The translations under genes and the position numbers were made by a program. The notes below the pieces were generated by a model, which was not told the origin of the DNA, did not search any database, and saw only the letters and a program-made list of their open reading frames with translations. Positions 17,759 to 26,278 of a stretch of DNA of 64,000 bases are shown piece by piece. The stretch lies in the NCBI RefSeq assembly GCF_050459865.1, contig NZ_JBCMNM010000023.1, positions 1 through 64,000 of the forward strand, written 5' to 3'. This DNA is from Rummeliibacillus pycnus_B. GTDB taxonomy: Bacteria > Bacillota > Bacilli > Bacillales_A > Planococcaceae. The first letter of the stretch is position 1. Each line of letters opens with the position of its first letter.

Positions 17759-18949
17759 CTATGCTAATACTTTTGTCATCTGTTCAAGCAATTCTTCAGA
17801 AGAAATAGTAGCTTCACCGCCACCTTGGACAAAGGTATCATTGCCGCCACCCTTACCATGAATAACTGGCAAAATAGTGTTTGCAATTTCCTTCATGCTA
17901 CCAAACTGAGCTGCTGCCCCTTTTGCCGCCACAAATTGTAATTTATCTGCCTGCTCCGAAACGAATAGTGCAGTGGTTTCCTCATTTGCTGATATAATAA
18001 CGCGTGCCAGTTGTTGTAATTCCTGAACGGAACGGGATGTAAAGGTTTTGCGAATAAGATGCTCATCGGATTCTTGTAATAAACTCTTTGCTTCAAAAGC
18101 GATTAATTGATTATTAGCATCAGCTAAAGCTTTTTCAAGTCCTTTTTGGGTTTGTAATAGCTTTGTGACAGCTTGTACTGTTCCTTCCTCTGGAGAATTT
18201 GCAAGACGAGCTGTATCCGATAATTCTTTTTTACGCCAATGTAATTCATGCAGTACACGTCCTCCACAAACAAAATGTACACGCGTTTTTTTCTTTTGTT
18301 TTTCAGTCGTTAAAATCTTAATGGCTTGAACTTGTCCTGTAGAAGTAGGATGAGTACCTCCACAGCCGTTATAGTCGAAATCTGGAATAATGACTAGACG
18401 TATTTCTCCAGTGACGGCGACAGCTTTGCGTAAAGTGTAATTTGCTAGTTCTTTCTCTGTTACCCATTTTGTTTCGATAGGACGGTTTTCTAAAATAATA
18501 TCATTCGCTCTTTTTTCGACTGAAGCAAGCTCCTCATCAGAGATCTTTGCTGTATCAATGTCGATTGTTAACGTTTCTGTCCCAAGATGGAAGCTTACTG
18601 TCGGATAATTGAAAAGTTCGACAAAAGCGGCTGTTAATATATGTTGACCAGCATGTTGTTGCATATGATCGAAACGACGTTGCCAATCTAGTACACCATG
18701 AACTTGTGTTGTAAACTCGGGTAAAGACTCAGTTACATAATGTCGAATTTCACCATCAATTTTCTCCACATCAATGACTTTCACACCCTTTATCATACCT
18801 GTATCATGGGGTTGTCCACCACCAGTTGGATAAAAGGCAGTGTTGTCTAAAACGATATATTTTCGTCCTTCTTCATCCACTTCTTGCTTTATAATCGTTG
18901 CATCAAATTCTTTCATCATGACATCTTGATAATAGAAAAGTTCTTGCAT
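17759..18949 (-). CDS. Alanyl-tRNA editing protein, AlaX-type with DHHA1 domain
   Basis: 396 residues from the ATG at 18947-18949, which has AAGGGAG about 9 bases upstream; a longer frame (13 more residues) has no binding site. The editing domain carries zinc motifs QQHAGQH and CGGTHP; the C-terminal DHHA1 domain ends with GKGGGNDTFVQGGGE. The N-terminal YPTGGGQPHD loop is typical of AlaX/AlaRS editing domains. It should hydrolyse Ser-tRNA(Ala) or Gly-tRNA(Ala) in trans. Length matches the long AlaX form. Monocistronic. Confidence 0.88.
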   Translation of the reverse strand: MQELFYYQDVMMKEFDATIIKQEVDEEGRKYIVLDNTAFYPTGGGQPHDTGMIKGVKVIDVEKIDGEIRHYVTESLPEFTTQVHGVLDWQRRFDHMQQHAGQHILTAAFVELFNYPTVSFHLGTETLTIDIDTAKISDEELASVEKRANDIILENRPIETKWVTEKELANYTLRKAVAVTGEIRLVIIPDFDYNGCGGTHPTSTGQVQAIKILTTEKQKKKTRVHFVCGGRVLHELHWRKKELSDTARLANSPEEGTVQAVTKLLQTQKGLEKALADANNQLIAFEAKSLLQESDEHLIRKTFTSRSVQELQQLARVIISANEETTALFVSEQADKLQFVAAKGAAAQFGSMKEIANTILPVIHGKGGGNDTFVQGGGEATISSEELLEQMTKVLA

Positions 18950-19054
18950 TTTTTCACGCTCCCTTATGTTATCGACTATTTTTATCATAAAACTTTACTA
19001 ATTGCCATTTTCCTATATTATAAAGTAATGAAAGATGTAAAAGGAGCGATATGA

Positions 19055-19345
19055 TTGGATATTTTAGCATATACAATGGAAGAAATTTTAGATCCAACAA
19101 ATATTATTGAAGGAGAACGCTTCGAATTTTTGCTGGATATTGAAGTTGATGAAGATGATGAACTTTACACAGAAGGCGGACTTGAAATTCGAGCAATTAT
19201 TGCAAAAAAAGATAGCGAAATTTCTCTAGCTAATTATTTTTTCATTGCAAAAGCAAATGAAAAATTATTAGATTTTGCACTTGAAGATGACGAAGAAGAA
19301 ATGATCTTAACTTTTTGTAAGGAACATATTGCTACAGGAGAATAA
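19055..19345 (+). CDS. Small acidic protein, DUF6509-like
   Basis: 96 residues, strongly acidic (VDEDDELY, EDDEEEM). It starts with TTG: AAGGAG lies 9 bases upstream, and the nearby ATG at 19051 is out of frame and stops early. It resembles small Bacillales proteins that I associate with DUF6509; this is from memory of the pattern and is not certain. No membrane segment. Function unknown. A hairpin in the gap to the next gene may terminate or attenuate transcription. Confidence 0.6.
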   Translation: MDILAYTMEEILDPTNIIEGERFEFLLDIEVDEDDELYTEGGLEIRAIIAKKDSEISLANYFFIAKANEKLLDFALEDDEEEMILTFCKEHIATGE

Positions 19346-19371
19346 CATTTAGCCTATTATATGCTTTTAAT

Positions 19372-19418
19372 AATAGACATTCGGGAATACTTAAGTGAAG
19401 GATTTCTGAATGTCTATT
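19372..19418 (+). terminator. Hairpin between small acidic gene and VanZ gene
   Basis: AATAGACATTC (19372-19382) pairs perfectly with GAATGTCTATT (19408-19418) across a 25-base loop. No long U-tract follows, so it may be an attenuator or processing element and not a full stop. Confidence 0.45.
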
Positions 19419-19453
19419 TCCATTCAAGTTTTAGAAAAGGAGCGATGAGAGAG

Positions 19454-20602
19454 ATGGGTGCTTATTCACAACCGATTATTATTGCGATTTATACATTTAT
19501 ACTGTTAGCATTTGTAATTTGGATTCCATGGCTTATTTATACATATCGCAAATATGGATTTATGCCATTATCAACGACGATAATATCGTTTTCATTTATT
19601 TTTTACTTTTTGTCCGCTCTATTTTTAGTGTTATTACCTTTACCAACTATTCGAGATACTTGTTCAATGCAAGAACCTGGAACACAACATTATTCATTAG
19701 TACCATTCCAGTTTGTAATTGATATGTTTAAAAATAGCGGAATTATGTGGTCACAACCCGGAACTTATATAAATTTATTTAAACAGTCGGCATTCTACCA
19801 AGCATTTTTTAATTTTATGTTATTAATGCCTTTTGGTGTTTACTTGCGTTATTTCTTACAACAAAAGAAAAAATGGCCTATGGCACTAGGACTTACATTT
19901 TTATTGACATTATTTTATGAATTAACACAAGTAACTGGGATATATGGGCTTTACAACTGTGCCTACCGAATTTTTGATGTTGATGATTTAATGTTAAATA
20001 CATTGGGTGGGATTGTCGGATTCTTTATTGCACCAGCAGTATTAGCACTATTCCCATCTAAAGACAAAATCCATGAAAAGGCAGATCTTTTATTAAAACT
20101 AGATGAAGTAAAACCGATGTCTGTATTACTATCAGTTGTTATTGATTTATTTATTTCTGATACGGTGACTCAAATTATTCTACATGTTACGAGCACAAAT
20201 GAAGTAAATGAATTTCTAATACGATCTATTTCTCTATTTGTCTTTTTCTTTGTGATTCCAATACTTTGGAATGGTCGAACAGTTGGAACATTTATCATGC
20301 GTTTCCGCTACGATAGTAAAGAAAGTCGTAGTTCTACAGTGAATCGCCTATTTAAGCGTTTTGCTGCAATTTATGTAACATTTTTTATTACCTTCGTGAT
20401 AATGGTTTTAAATCAATCTCAAATCTCTATGGAATCGCCTTATTATCATGTTTCGGTTTTCCTCCAAATTGGAACAATGGTTCTAAACTTTATCTTAACG
20501 GTTGTACTGTTTATCCATATTATGCTCGTTGTATTTGGAAAAGGTAAACGTAGATTCTATTTCGATGAAGCTTCTGATTTATATACCACAAGAAAAGGTT
20601 GA
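19454..20602 (+). CDS. VanZ family protein with C-terminal RDD domain
   Basis: 382 residues from the ATG at 19454; AAAAGGAG lies 11 bases upstream. A longer frame from 19361 would add 31 polar residues and run through the hairpin, which is unlikely. The N-terminal VanZ-like half has four to five helices (YRKYGFMPLSTTIISF, LLPLPTIRDTC, LMPFGVYLRYFLQ, DVDDLMLNTLGG). The C-terminal half is an RDD domain (NGRTVGTFIMRFRYDS). VanZ homologues confer low-level teicoplanin tolerance; the VanZ-RDD fusion occurs in several Bacillales. Role here is unknown. Confidence 0.85.
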   Translation: MGAYSQPIIIAIYTFILLAFVIWIPWLIYTYRKYGFMPLSTTIISFSFIFYFLSALFLVLLPLPTIRDTCSMQEPGTQHYSLVPFQFVIDMFKNSGIMWSQPGTYINLFKQSAFYQAFFNFMLLMPFGVYLRYFLQQKKKWPMALGLTFLLTLFYELTQVTGIYGLYNCAYRIFDVDDLMLNTLGGIVGFFIAPAVLALFPSKDKIHEKADLLLKLDEVKPMSVLLSVVIDLFISDTVTQIILHVTSTNEVNEFLIRSISLFVFFFVIPILWNGRTVGTFIMRFRYDSKESRSSTVNRLFKRFAAIYVTFFITFVIMVLNQSQISMESPYYHVSVFLQIGTMVLNFILTVVLFIHIMLVVFGKGKRRFYFDEASDLYTTRKG

Positions 20603-20710
20603 TATGTAGGGTTAAATAGGCAAATAAAATTCATGTGTATGAAATCAACATAGATAGCTATACAAGATTTCAAATATGAAATGATCCATATAACTAAAAA
20701 TTTACAAAAA

Positions 20711-20739
20711 TTGTATTTTAAGTTAACAGATGCTACTAT
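20711..20739 (+). promoter_or_regulatory. Promoter of the leader-peptide/fusB-like transcript
   Basis: TTGTAT (20711-20716), 17-base spacer, TACTAT (20734-20739) with TG at 20731-20732, an extended -10. It is 33 bases upstream of the leader ORF. Confidence 0.7.
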
Positions 20740-20771
20740 AAGTGTAGTTCTCTTTACAAGGAGGAATCTAA

Positions 20772-20849
20772 ATGGTCGCATTATTTTCTAATGCATGCTC
20801 TAAAGCACGAAACTTCATGGTCAAAGAAATCTCCATCGAAGTTTCATAA
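20772..20849 (+). CDS. Leader peptide upstream of fusB-like gene
   Basis: 25-codon reading frame (starts MVALFSNACSK, ends SIEVS) with a near-ideal AAGGAGG 8 bases before the ATG and a good promoter above. Its own codons 19-22 contain GAAATCTCCA (20826-20835), which pairs with the ribosome-binding region of the next gene (TGGAG plus ATTTC at 20939-20950). Staphylococcal fusB is, to my recollection, induced through a leader-peptide translational attenuator; the same design is apparent here. The coding assignment rests on binding site, promoter and position, not homology. Confidence 0.65.
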   Translation: MVALFSNACSKARNFMVKEISIEVS

Positions 20850-20950
20850 AATGTCTTAGGCAAAAAATGATTTATTTTTCCAAGACAAATTGGATCATTT
20901 CTTTAGGCCAGTCACCTTAGTTTTAAAGCCTAAATAATTGGAGTGATTTC
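20826..20950 (+). promoter_or_regulatory. Candidate translational attenuator of fusB-like gene
   Basis: Three pairings are visible. First, GAAATCTCCA in the leader ORF pairs with TGGAG/ATTTC (20939-20950), hiding the SD. Second, TGTCTT-GG (20852-20860) pairs with CC-AAGACA (20880-20887) directly after the leader stop. Third, TTTAGGC (20902-20908) pairs with GCCTAAA (20928-20934). A second TTAGGC copy at 20856-20861 could compete for GCCTAA (20928-20933), giving alternative folds. Folding energies were not computed. Confidence 0.55.
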
Positions 20951-20952
20951 AA

Positions 20953-21603
20953 ATGGAAAAACAAACAATTCAACCATTCTTATCGGTAGCAAACTATCAT
21001 TTAATCGAACAACAAATGAATAAAATCATAAATGCTCATCACACAACAAAGGATAAAAATGTGATTCTTGCCGTAAAAGGGCTTGTTGAAACAGAGTTAT
21101 CAAAAAATTTAGAGCTTGATCCTAATCAATTAATAAAAATTGAGCAGCTATACAATATGACGGATTACACTCAAGGTGAATTATATTTAGAAAGCTTAAA
21201 ACCCTATGTCATTCCTTTTAGAGAAGTGACAGTAAATAATCTAAAAAGTCTTTTCAAAAAAGAAAAGAAATTAAAATTACCTAATCTAGAAAGTATAGAT
21301 TATCAACATATCTGCTATTTAACTTGGGACGATGTTAGTACACATCGTAAGTATGTAGTGCTTGAACAACGAGGAAAGCTTAAAGCTATTAAAGGGAACA
21401 TCGATACCAAAGTAATTAAAGGGATTTGTGCAGTTTGTAATCGCCATTCAGATGTTAGTCTGTTCACAACAAAGGTAAAAGGGCAAGTTACAGATACGTT
21501 TACAAAATACAGTAACTACATTTGTACGGATAGTAAAAATTGCAATAAAAACATCTCAGATTTGCAAAGATTAAATGACTTTTTTGAACGTGTTACACAT
21601 TAA
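20953..21603 (+). CDS. FusB/FusC-like elongation factor G-binding protein
   Basis: 216 residues. N-terminal helical domain (about 1-90: FLSVANYHLIEQQMNKIINA) and a C-terminal treble-clef zinc domain with Cys159, Cys162, Cys191 and Cys197 (CAVCNRHS ... CTDSKNC). This is the FusB-type fold, which binds EF-G domain 4 and rescues ribosomes stalled by fusidic acid. Chromosomal FusB relatives in Bacillales may confer intrinsic resistance or act in normal translation. Start ATG is preceded by TTGGAGTG. The gene sits under a leader peptide and ends at a strong hairpin terminator. Confidence 0.85.
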   Translation: MEKQTIQPFLSVANYHLIEQQMNKIINAHHTTKDKNVILAVKGLVETELSKNLELDPNQLIKIEQLYNMTDYTQGELYLESLKPYVIPFREVTVNNLKSLFKKEKKLKLPNLESIDYQHICYLTWDDVSTHRKYVVLEQRGKLKAIKGNIDTKVIKGICAVCNRHSDVSLFTTKVKGQVTDTFTKYSNYICTDSKNCNKNISDLQRLNDFFERVTH

Positions 21604-21611
21604 ATAAAAGG

Positions 21612-21650
21612 AAAGACCTCTCCAGTAAAAATCGAGAGGTCTTTTCTTTG
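21612..21650 (+). terminator. Terminator after fusB-like gene
   Basis: AAAGACCTCTC (21612-21622) pairs with GAGAGGTCTTT (21634-21644), then a T-rich tract. Confidence 0.92.
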
Positions 21651-21825
21651 TATACAATCTTTTCTAAAGTTAAGTACCTATAACTCAGTTTTTCTCACAA
21701 AAATTGCTTCGTTCTATTCTATATAAAACTTTAATAAATCTACACAAAATAGTGCGTCGAAATCATCCGGTAGAAATAGCTTACTTTTTCGATTAAATCT
21801 TTATGTAAATACAAGAAATTACTCA

Positions 21826-21854
21826 TTGACAGTACACATCAATGTGATTAAAAT
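21826..21854 (+). promoter_or_regulatory. Sigma-A promoter of the iron permease operon
   Basis: TTGACA (21826-21831), 17-base spacer, TAAAAT (21849-21854). Near-consensus. Confidence 0.82.
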
Positions 21855-21867
21855 AATAATGTATTTT

Positions 21868-21886
21868 GATATTGAAATTCATTATC
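21868..21886. promoter_or_regulatory. Fur box
   Basis: GATATTGAAATTCATTATC matches the 19-base Fur consensus GATAATGATAATCATTATC at 16 of 19 positions. It lies about 14 bases downstream of the -10, over the expected start of transcription, where bound Fur would block the promoter. Confidence 0.82.
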
Positions 21887-21927
21887 AATTAAGTTGGAGA
21901 TTGTTATAATCTTCGAGGGAGAAACCT

Positions 21928-23385
21928 ATGAGAAAAAAATTACTATTTATTATATCTATCCTTTTATTAGTCATTGGAGTTGGAATACATAATCCTGCGT
22001 ATGCTGCTGGAAATTCCAATGATGATATGAAAAAGGCTGAGAAATCTGTTGATAAAGCTCTTGAATTGGCTAAAAAAGGGGACCTCTCTGAAGCAGAGAA
22101 AACCTATAACGAATATGATAAAACTTGGCGAGAAATTGAAACTGGAATAAAAAATGATTCAGCAAAAGCTTATCAAGATATTGAATCAAATATGGGACAA
22201 GTAGTCTATGCATTTACTCTTAAAAAACAAGATCAGGTAGTTCAGGCTTTAGAAGGTTTAAAGAATGTAAATGATAAATTTGCAAGTGGTGGATATCCAA
22301 AAGAGAAAAGTTTTAAGAAAGAGGACATTTCTTTAGATGATTTTATTATTCTACTTCAACAAACAAAGAAGGAGATTAATAATCAAAATCAAAAGGAAGC
22401 TCTTGCGGACATGAAGAAAGCGAGCGATAGTTGGCTAAGTGTTGAGGGAGTAGTAGTTGCACAATCTGCATCTGTATATAGTGATACCGAACGAGATTTG
22501 GTTAAAATACAAGCAATATTGGCAGCTAATCCACCAAATTATAAACAAGCAAATGAAACAATAGAAAGTATGATCAATTATCTTACACCATTAGCCGAAA
22601 AATCTAGTTACACCTATTGGGATGCTGCAATGATCCTTATTCGCGAAGGATTGGAAGCATTACTTGTCGTAATTGCTTTGATGTCTTTTGTAAAGAAATC
22701 AGGCGAAACAAGAGGAAAGAAATGGATTTGGAGTGGAGTTTTAAGTGGATTTGGAGTTAGTATTATTCTTGCACTAATAGTCAAATTCGTGATATCTTCC
22801 GGAGCATTTGGTAATAATAATGCACTTATTGCTGGTTGGACAGGAGTATTTGCAGCGGTCATGTTATTGTATATGAGCTATTGGCTTCATAGCCAATCAA
22901 ATATTGCTGATTGGAATCGATATATTCGTGAAAAAAGTCAAGCAGCATTATCTACCGGAAAGCTTGTCTCACTTGGCGTTTTAGCATTTCTAGCAGTATT
23001 CCGCGAAGGAACAGAGACTGTCTTATTTTATATTGGAATGGCAAGCCAAATTAAGCTTCAATCACTTCTATTTGGTTTTCTAATAGGAGCAGCTATCCTA
23101 GGAATCATAGCCTTTTTAATGATATATGTAGGCTTAAAGTTGCCGCTTCGACCATTCTTTATGGTATCAAGCCTAATTGTATTTTATCTTTGCATTAAGT
23201 TTACTGGAATGGGCATTCATAGCCTACAATTAGCTGGATTAATTCCAACAACTAATGTTGAAAGTATTCCAAGCATTGAATTCTTTGCACTATACCCTTC
23301 ATGGGAGAGTGCCATCCCACAATTAATTCTTGTTATTGTTGCTATTGCTATCATTCTAGTGAAAAAGTTTAAAAGTAATAACTAG
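21928..23385 (+). CDS. efeU: FTR1 family high-affinity iron permease, EfeU-like
   Basis: 485 residues. Signal peptide (about 1-27), an extracytoplasmic helical region (about 30-225) and a C-terminal seven-helix FTR1 permease. The two iron-binding motifs REGLE (239-243) and REGTE (359-363) are intact. It imports iron (ferrous iron after oxidation, in EfeUOB systems) across the membrane. A near-consensus promoter with a Fur box lies directly upstream. The following small lipoprotein gene is 39 bases away. No EfeO or EfeB gene follows, unlike the usual efeUOB layout. Confidence 0.88.
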   Translation: MRKKLLFIISILLLVIGVGIHNPAYAAGNSNDDMKKAEKSVDKALELAKKGDLSEAEKTYNEYDKTWREIETGIKNDSAKAYQDIESNMGQVVYAFTLKKQDQVVQALEGLKNVNDKFASGGYPKEKSFKKEDISLDDFIILLQQTKKEINNQNQKEALADMKKASDSWLSVEGVVVAQSASVYSDTERDLVKIQAILAANPPNYKQANETIESMINYLTPLAEKSSYTYWDAAMILIREGLEALLVVIALMSFVKKSGETRGKKWIWSGVLSGFGVSIILALIVKFVISSGAFGNNNALIAGWTGVFAAVMLLYMSYWLHSQSNIADWNRYIREKSQAALSTGKLVSLGVLAFLAVFREGTETVLFYIGMASQIKLQSLLFGFLIGAAILGIIAFLMIYVGLKLPLRPFFMVSSLIVFYLCIKFTGMGIHSLQLAGLIPTTNVESIPSIEFFALYPSWESAIPQLILVIVAIAIILVKKFKSNN

Positions 23386-23424
23386 TTACAATAAATAATA
23401 CTCATTAAGAAAGAAGGAAAATAC

Positions 23425-23802
23425 ATGAAGAAAATAACATCAATGATTTTATCAATCGGTCTTGGAAGTGCATTAGTATTAGCTGGTTGTGGTTCAAATA
23501 AGAGCAATGAAGTTTCTGATGGAGTTAATAAAATGCTTGATACAACTGAACAATTATCAAAAGCAATTGATAGCGGCGATCAAGCAAAAGTAAAAGAAGT
23601 TGGACCAAAATTAGAAGATCAATGGAAAGTTTTTGAAGATGAAGTGAAAAAAGATAATAAAGATCTTTATGGAAAAGTTGAAAAATACCTAGATCCAACA
23701 ATTGCAGGTTCAGAAGCACCTACTTTAGACAAAAAAGCTTTGGGTACATTAAATGATCAACTGACTGAAGCATTGAAAGAATTAGCTGATAAAACGAAAT
23801 AA
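23425..23802 (+). CDS. Small lipoprotein of the iron permease operon
   Basis: 125 residues with lipobox LAGC (Cys22) and a mature part of about 100 residues predicted all-helical (NKMLDTTEQLSKAIDSGD, KVEKYLDPTIAGSE). The helical pattern resembles the extracytoplasmic helical domain of the adjacent FTR1 protein, so it may be a detached EfeO/FTR1-like helical module working as its accessory. That is inference from position and pattern. AAGAAGGAAA precedes the ATG. A bidirectional hairpin terminator follows. Confidence 0.7.
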   Translation: MKKITSMILSIGLGSALVLAGCGSNKSNEVSDGVNKMLDTTEQLSKAIDSGDQAKVKEVGPKLEDQWKVFEDEVKKDNKDLYGKVEKYLDPTIAGSEAPTLDKKALGTLNDQLTEALKELADKTK

Positions 23803-23842
23803 CTAGATTTATTGTTTTGCTCAAAGTTTAGCGAAAATAAAA

Positions 23843-23900
23843 AAATGGAGCTGCTCGAATGGTTAGTATAATCTAACTTTTTCGGACAGCTCCATTTGTA
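23843..23900. terminator. Bidirectional terminator
   Basis: AAATGGAGCTG (23843-23853) pairs with CAGCTCCATTT (23887-23897), with an inner GGTTAG/CTAAC stem. On the minus strand a long T run follows, serving the amino-acid transporter operon. Confidence 0.85.
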
Positions 23901-23916
23901 TTTTTAAAGATTCAAA

Positions 23917-24567
23917 CTAAGATACCTTTAACTCTAATCTTCTTGCCACAATGGATAGAGCATAATTGACAACCCAATACATTAAGGCTGCTAATATGAA
24001 AATGGGAATGATAAAGTTGACATTTTGGGCATTAATCACTTGTGCATTGTGCATTAACTCTGGAAGGGCGATAACGACTGCAAGCGATGTATCCTTTAAA
24101 AGAGAAATAAATTGGCTGACAATAGGTGGTACCATTCTTCGTAAGGCTTGTGGCAAAATGATATGCCATAGTGTTTGAATATAAGTTAAACCTGAAGAAC
24201 GACCTGCTTCAATTTGTCCTTTATCAATTGAGTTTAAACCACTACGAATAACTTCCGAAATCATAGCCGATTCGAATATTGTCAATGCTACAATAGCAGC
24301 CATTTCAATACTCATCTCAATCCCTATTTCTGGCAATGCGAAGAAAGTGAAGAAGATGATTAAGAGTAAAGGTAAGTTTCGTATAACCTCAACGATGATA
24401 GCAAGTATTTGAGAAACTACGGGTAGTTTGGTATAACGAATAACACCAACAAATGCCGCAATTATAAAACTGGCGATAATTGAAATAACAGCTATTTTTA
24501 AAGTGACAAGAAACCCGTCTAGCAGAAATTTTAGATTATCTGGAGTATAAGCACCAGCAAAATCCAT
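23917..24567 (-). CDS. glnP: Polar amino-acid ABC transporter permease, GlnP-like
   Basis: 216 residues with five membrane helices and the His/Glu/Gln permease signature SGLNSIDKGQIEAGRSSGLTY plus the EAA-type loop. It is the last gene of a four-gene minus-strand operon in the order ATPase, binding protein, permease, permease, the same order as B. subtilis glnQHMP. It shares extended similarity with the preceding permease. GGAGGG precedes the ATG. The transported amino acid (glutamine, glutamate, aspartate or cystine) is not settled by sequence. Confidence 0.85.
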   Translation of the reverse strand: MDFAGAYTPDNLKFLLDGFLVTLKIAVISIIASFIIAAFVGVIRYTKLPVVSQILAIIVEVIRNLPLLLIIFFTFFALPEIGIEMSIEMAAIVALTIFESAMISEVIRSGLNSIDKGQIEAGRSSGLTYIQTLWHIILPQALRRMVPPIVSQFISLLKDTSLAVVIALPELMHNAQVINAQNVNFIIPIFILAALMYWVVNYALSIVARRLELKVS

Positions 24568-24581
24568 AGAATCGCCCTCCT

Positions 24582-25238
24582 TTAATTACTCTTTGCAAGG
24601 CGTTTTTCTAAATAGTTAACGCCAGTGCTAAGAGGTATAGTTATAACTAAATAAAATAATGCAACGAAGATATAAACATCAAAAGTAACGAAAGTTCGGG
24701 TAGAGATTAAATCTGCTTGATACATCAAATCCCCAGCAGCCAAAATAGTTAAAATAGATGAGTTTTTAACAAGGTTAATAAATTGGTTACCGAGTGGAGG
24801 AATGACAATTTTAATCGCTTGTGGTAAAACGACAAGGCGCATCGTTTGAATATAAGTTAAGCCTGAGGATCTAGCTGCCTCTGTTTGTCCTTTAGGTACA
24901 GATAAAATACCAGCTCGAACAGCTTCTGCGATGAAAGCAGATGTATAAATAATGAGTGCTAATGTCCCGGCTTGAAAGCCATCTAATTGTATTCCGATTG
25001 TTGGTAGAGCTGTAAACAAGAAAAACGCAATAATCAATAATGGGATATTACGGAAAAACTCAACATAGATCGTTCCAATCCAATTTAAGAGTTTTAATGG
25101 TGCAATACGAAAAACAGCTAAGATCGTTCCGAATACAAAACTTCCCACAAGGCCAAATAAACTTATGTAAATGGTATTTAAAAAGCCTTCTATGTACATA
25201 TCCCAGTTTTCAGTCAAAATTGAAAAGTCGAGCATCAT
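24582..25238 (-). CDS. glnM: Polar amino-acid ABC transporter permease, GlnM-like
   Basis: 218 residues, five helices, with the signature RAGILSVPKGQTEAARSSG and LPQAIKIVIPPLGNQFINL. It forms a heteromeric channel with the downstream permease, 14 bases away. AAGGAGTG precedes the tandem ATG codons. Separated from the binding-protein gene by a 185-base gap containing a strong hairpin, which may set a higher level of binding protein than of permease. Confidence 0.85.
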   Translation of the reverse strand: MMLDFSILTENWDMYIEGFLNTIYISLFGLVGSFVFGTILAVFRIAPLKLLNWIGTIYVEFFRNIPLLIIAFFLFTALPTIGIQLDGFQAGTLALIIYTSAFIAEAVRAGILSVPKGQTEAARSSGLTYIQTMRLVVLPQAIKIVIPPLGNQFINLVKNSSILTILAAGDLMYQADLISTRTFVTFDVYIFVALFYLVITIPLSTGVNYLEKRLAKSN

Positions 25239-25293
25239 TGATTCACTCCTTACAATGAGTGGGTTAAAATTCTAAAAAGTAATTTCAAGAAAG

Positions 25294-25351
25294 AACGGGC
25301 AGTAATAACCTAATATCTAATTTCATCCATTAGAATAGGTGACTGCCCGTT
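25294..25351. repeat. Strong intercistronic hairpin
   Basis: AACGGGCAGT (25294-25303) pairs with ACTGCCCGTT (25342-25351); inner pairs ACCTA/TAGGT and CTAAT/ATTAG. It lies between the binding-protein and permease genes, and may act as a partial terminator or a 3' mRNA stabiliser. Its first 13 bases recur with one change at 34763-34775. Confidence 0.75.
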
Positions 25352-25423
25352 AAAGTCTAAATGGTTAGATTATGATTCTGTAAAAAATACATTTAACAAG
25401 TAGAACTTTATGAATAAAAATGA

Positions 25424-26254
25424 TTAGTTACTTGTTTTAATCCATTTTTTATAAATTTCATCGTATTTTCCATTGTCTTTCATTTCTTTTAATGCATCAT
25501 TAATAGCTTTAACTAATTCTGGGCTGTCTTTTTTCGCAGCGATACCGTATGGTTCATCTGTGAAAATATCTCCTACTACCTGGTAACTAGGGTCTTCGTC
25601 AACCATACCGTAAAGGATCGCATTATCTGTTGTTAAAGTATCCCCTTGGCCTGCTTTCAAAGCAGTAAATGCTTCCGCATAGTTTTCAAATTCTAAAACA
25701 GTTGCATCTGGCGCTTTTTCACGAATGTTAATTGCAGAAGTAGAGCCTTTTACAGCAAGTACTTTTGTGCCTTTTTTAATATTATCTATACTTTTAATTG
25801 GGCTTCCTTTTTTTACGAGTAATGCTTGACCAGCTTCGAAATATACATCAGAGAAGTCTACTTCTTTTTTACGTTCCTCAGTGATAGTCATTGTTGCAAC
25901 AATTGCATCAATATCACCTTTTTGAAGCATAGGAATACGAGTTTTTGAAGTTACTTCTTTAAATTCAGCTTTTGATTCATCACCTAAAATAATTTTTGTG
26001 ATTTCTTTTGCAATATCAATATCAAAACCTTCAATATTGCCAGTTTTAGGATCTTTTAGACCGAAAAGTCGAGTATCATTTTTTACCCCAAATACAATTT
26101 TGTCTTTCTCTTTAATCGCTTCTAGAGAATTTTTACCTGAATTTGAACCACTTGAAGAATTAGATCCATCCTTCGATCCACAAGCAGCTAGCATTAGTAC
26201 AGAAAGCATTGCTAAAAGTAAAACTGTAAATAAACCCTTTTTCTTTTTGAACAT
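25424..26254 (-). CDS. glnH: Amino-acid ABC transporter substrate-binding lipoprotein
   Basis: 276 residues from the ATG at 26254 (GGGGGA 7 bases upstream; a TTG one codon earlier is an alternative). Lipoprotein signal with LAACGSK. Periplasmic-binding-protein family 3 fold: KIVFGVKNDTRLFGL, GFDIDIAKEITKII, RIPMLQKGDIDAIVATMTITEERK. It delivers a polar amino acid to the two permeases. The family-3 motif and operon order match GlnH; ligand specificity is inference. Confidence 0.87.
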   Translation of the reverse strand: MFKKKKGLFTVLLLAMLSVLMLAACGSKDGSNSSSGSNSGKNSLEAIKEKDKIVFGVKNDTRLFGLKDPKTGNIEGFDIDIAKEITKIILGDESKAEFKEVTSKTRIPMLQKGDIDAIVATMTITEERKKEVDFSDVYFEAGQALLVKKGSPIKSIDNIKKGTKVLAVKGSTSAINIREKAPDATVLEFENYAEAFTALKAGQGDTLTTDNAILYGMVDEDPSYQVVGDIFTDEPYGIAAKKDSPELVKAINDALKEMKDNGKYDEIYKKWIKTSN

Positions 26255-26278
26255 CAATTTTTCCCCCTTATTTTACAA

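Noticed and set aside
19361..19453. 31-residue N-terminal extension of the VanZ-RDD protein
   Set aside because: The extension is polar, crosses an 11-bp inverted repeat and lacks a binding site; AAAAGGAG supports the start at 19454.
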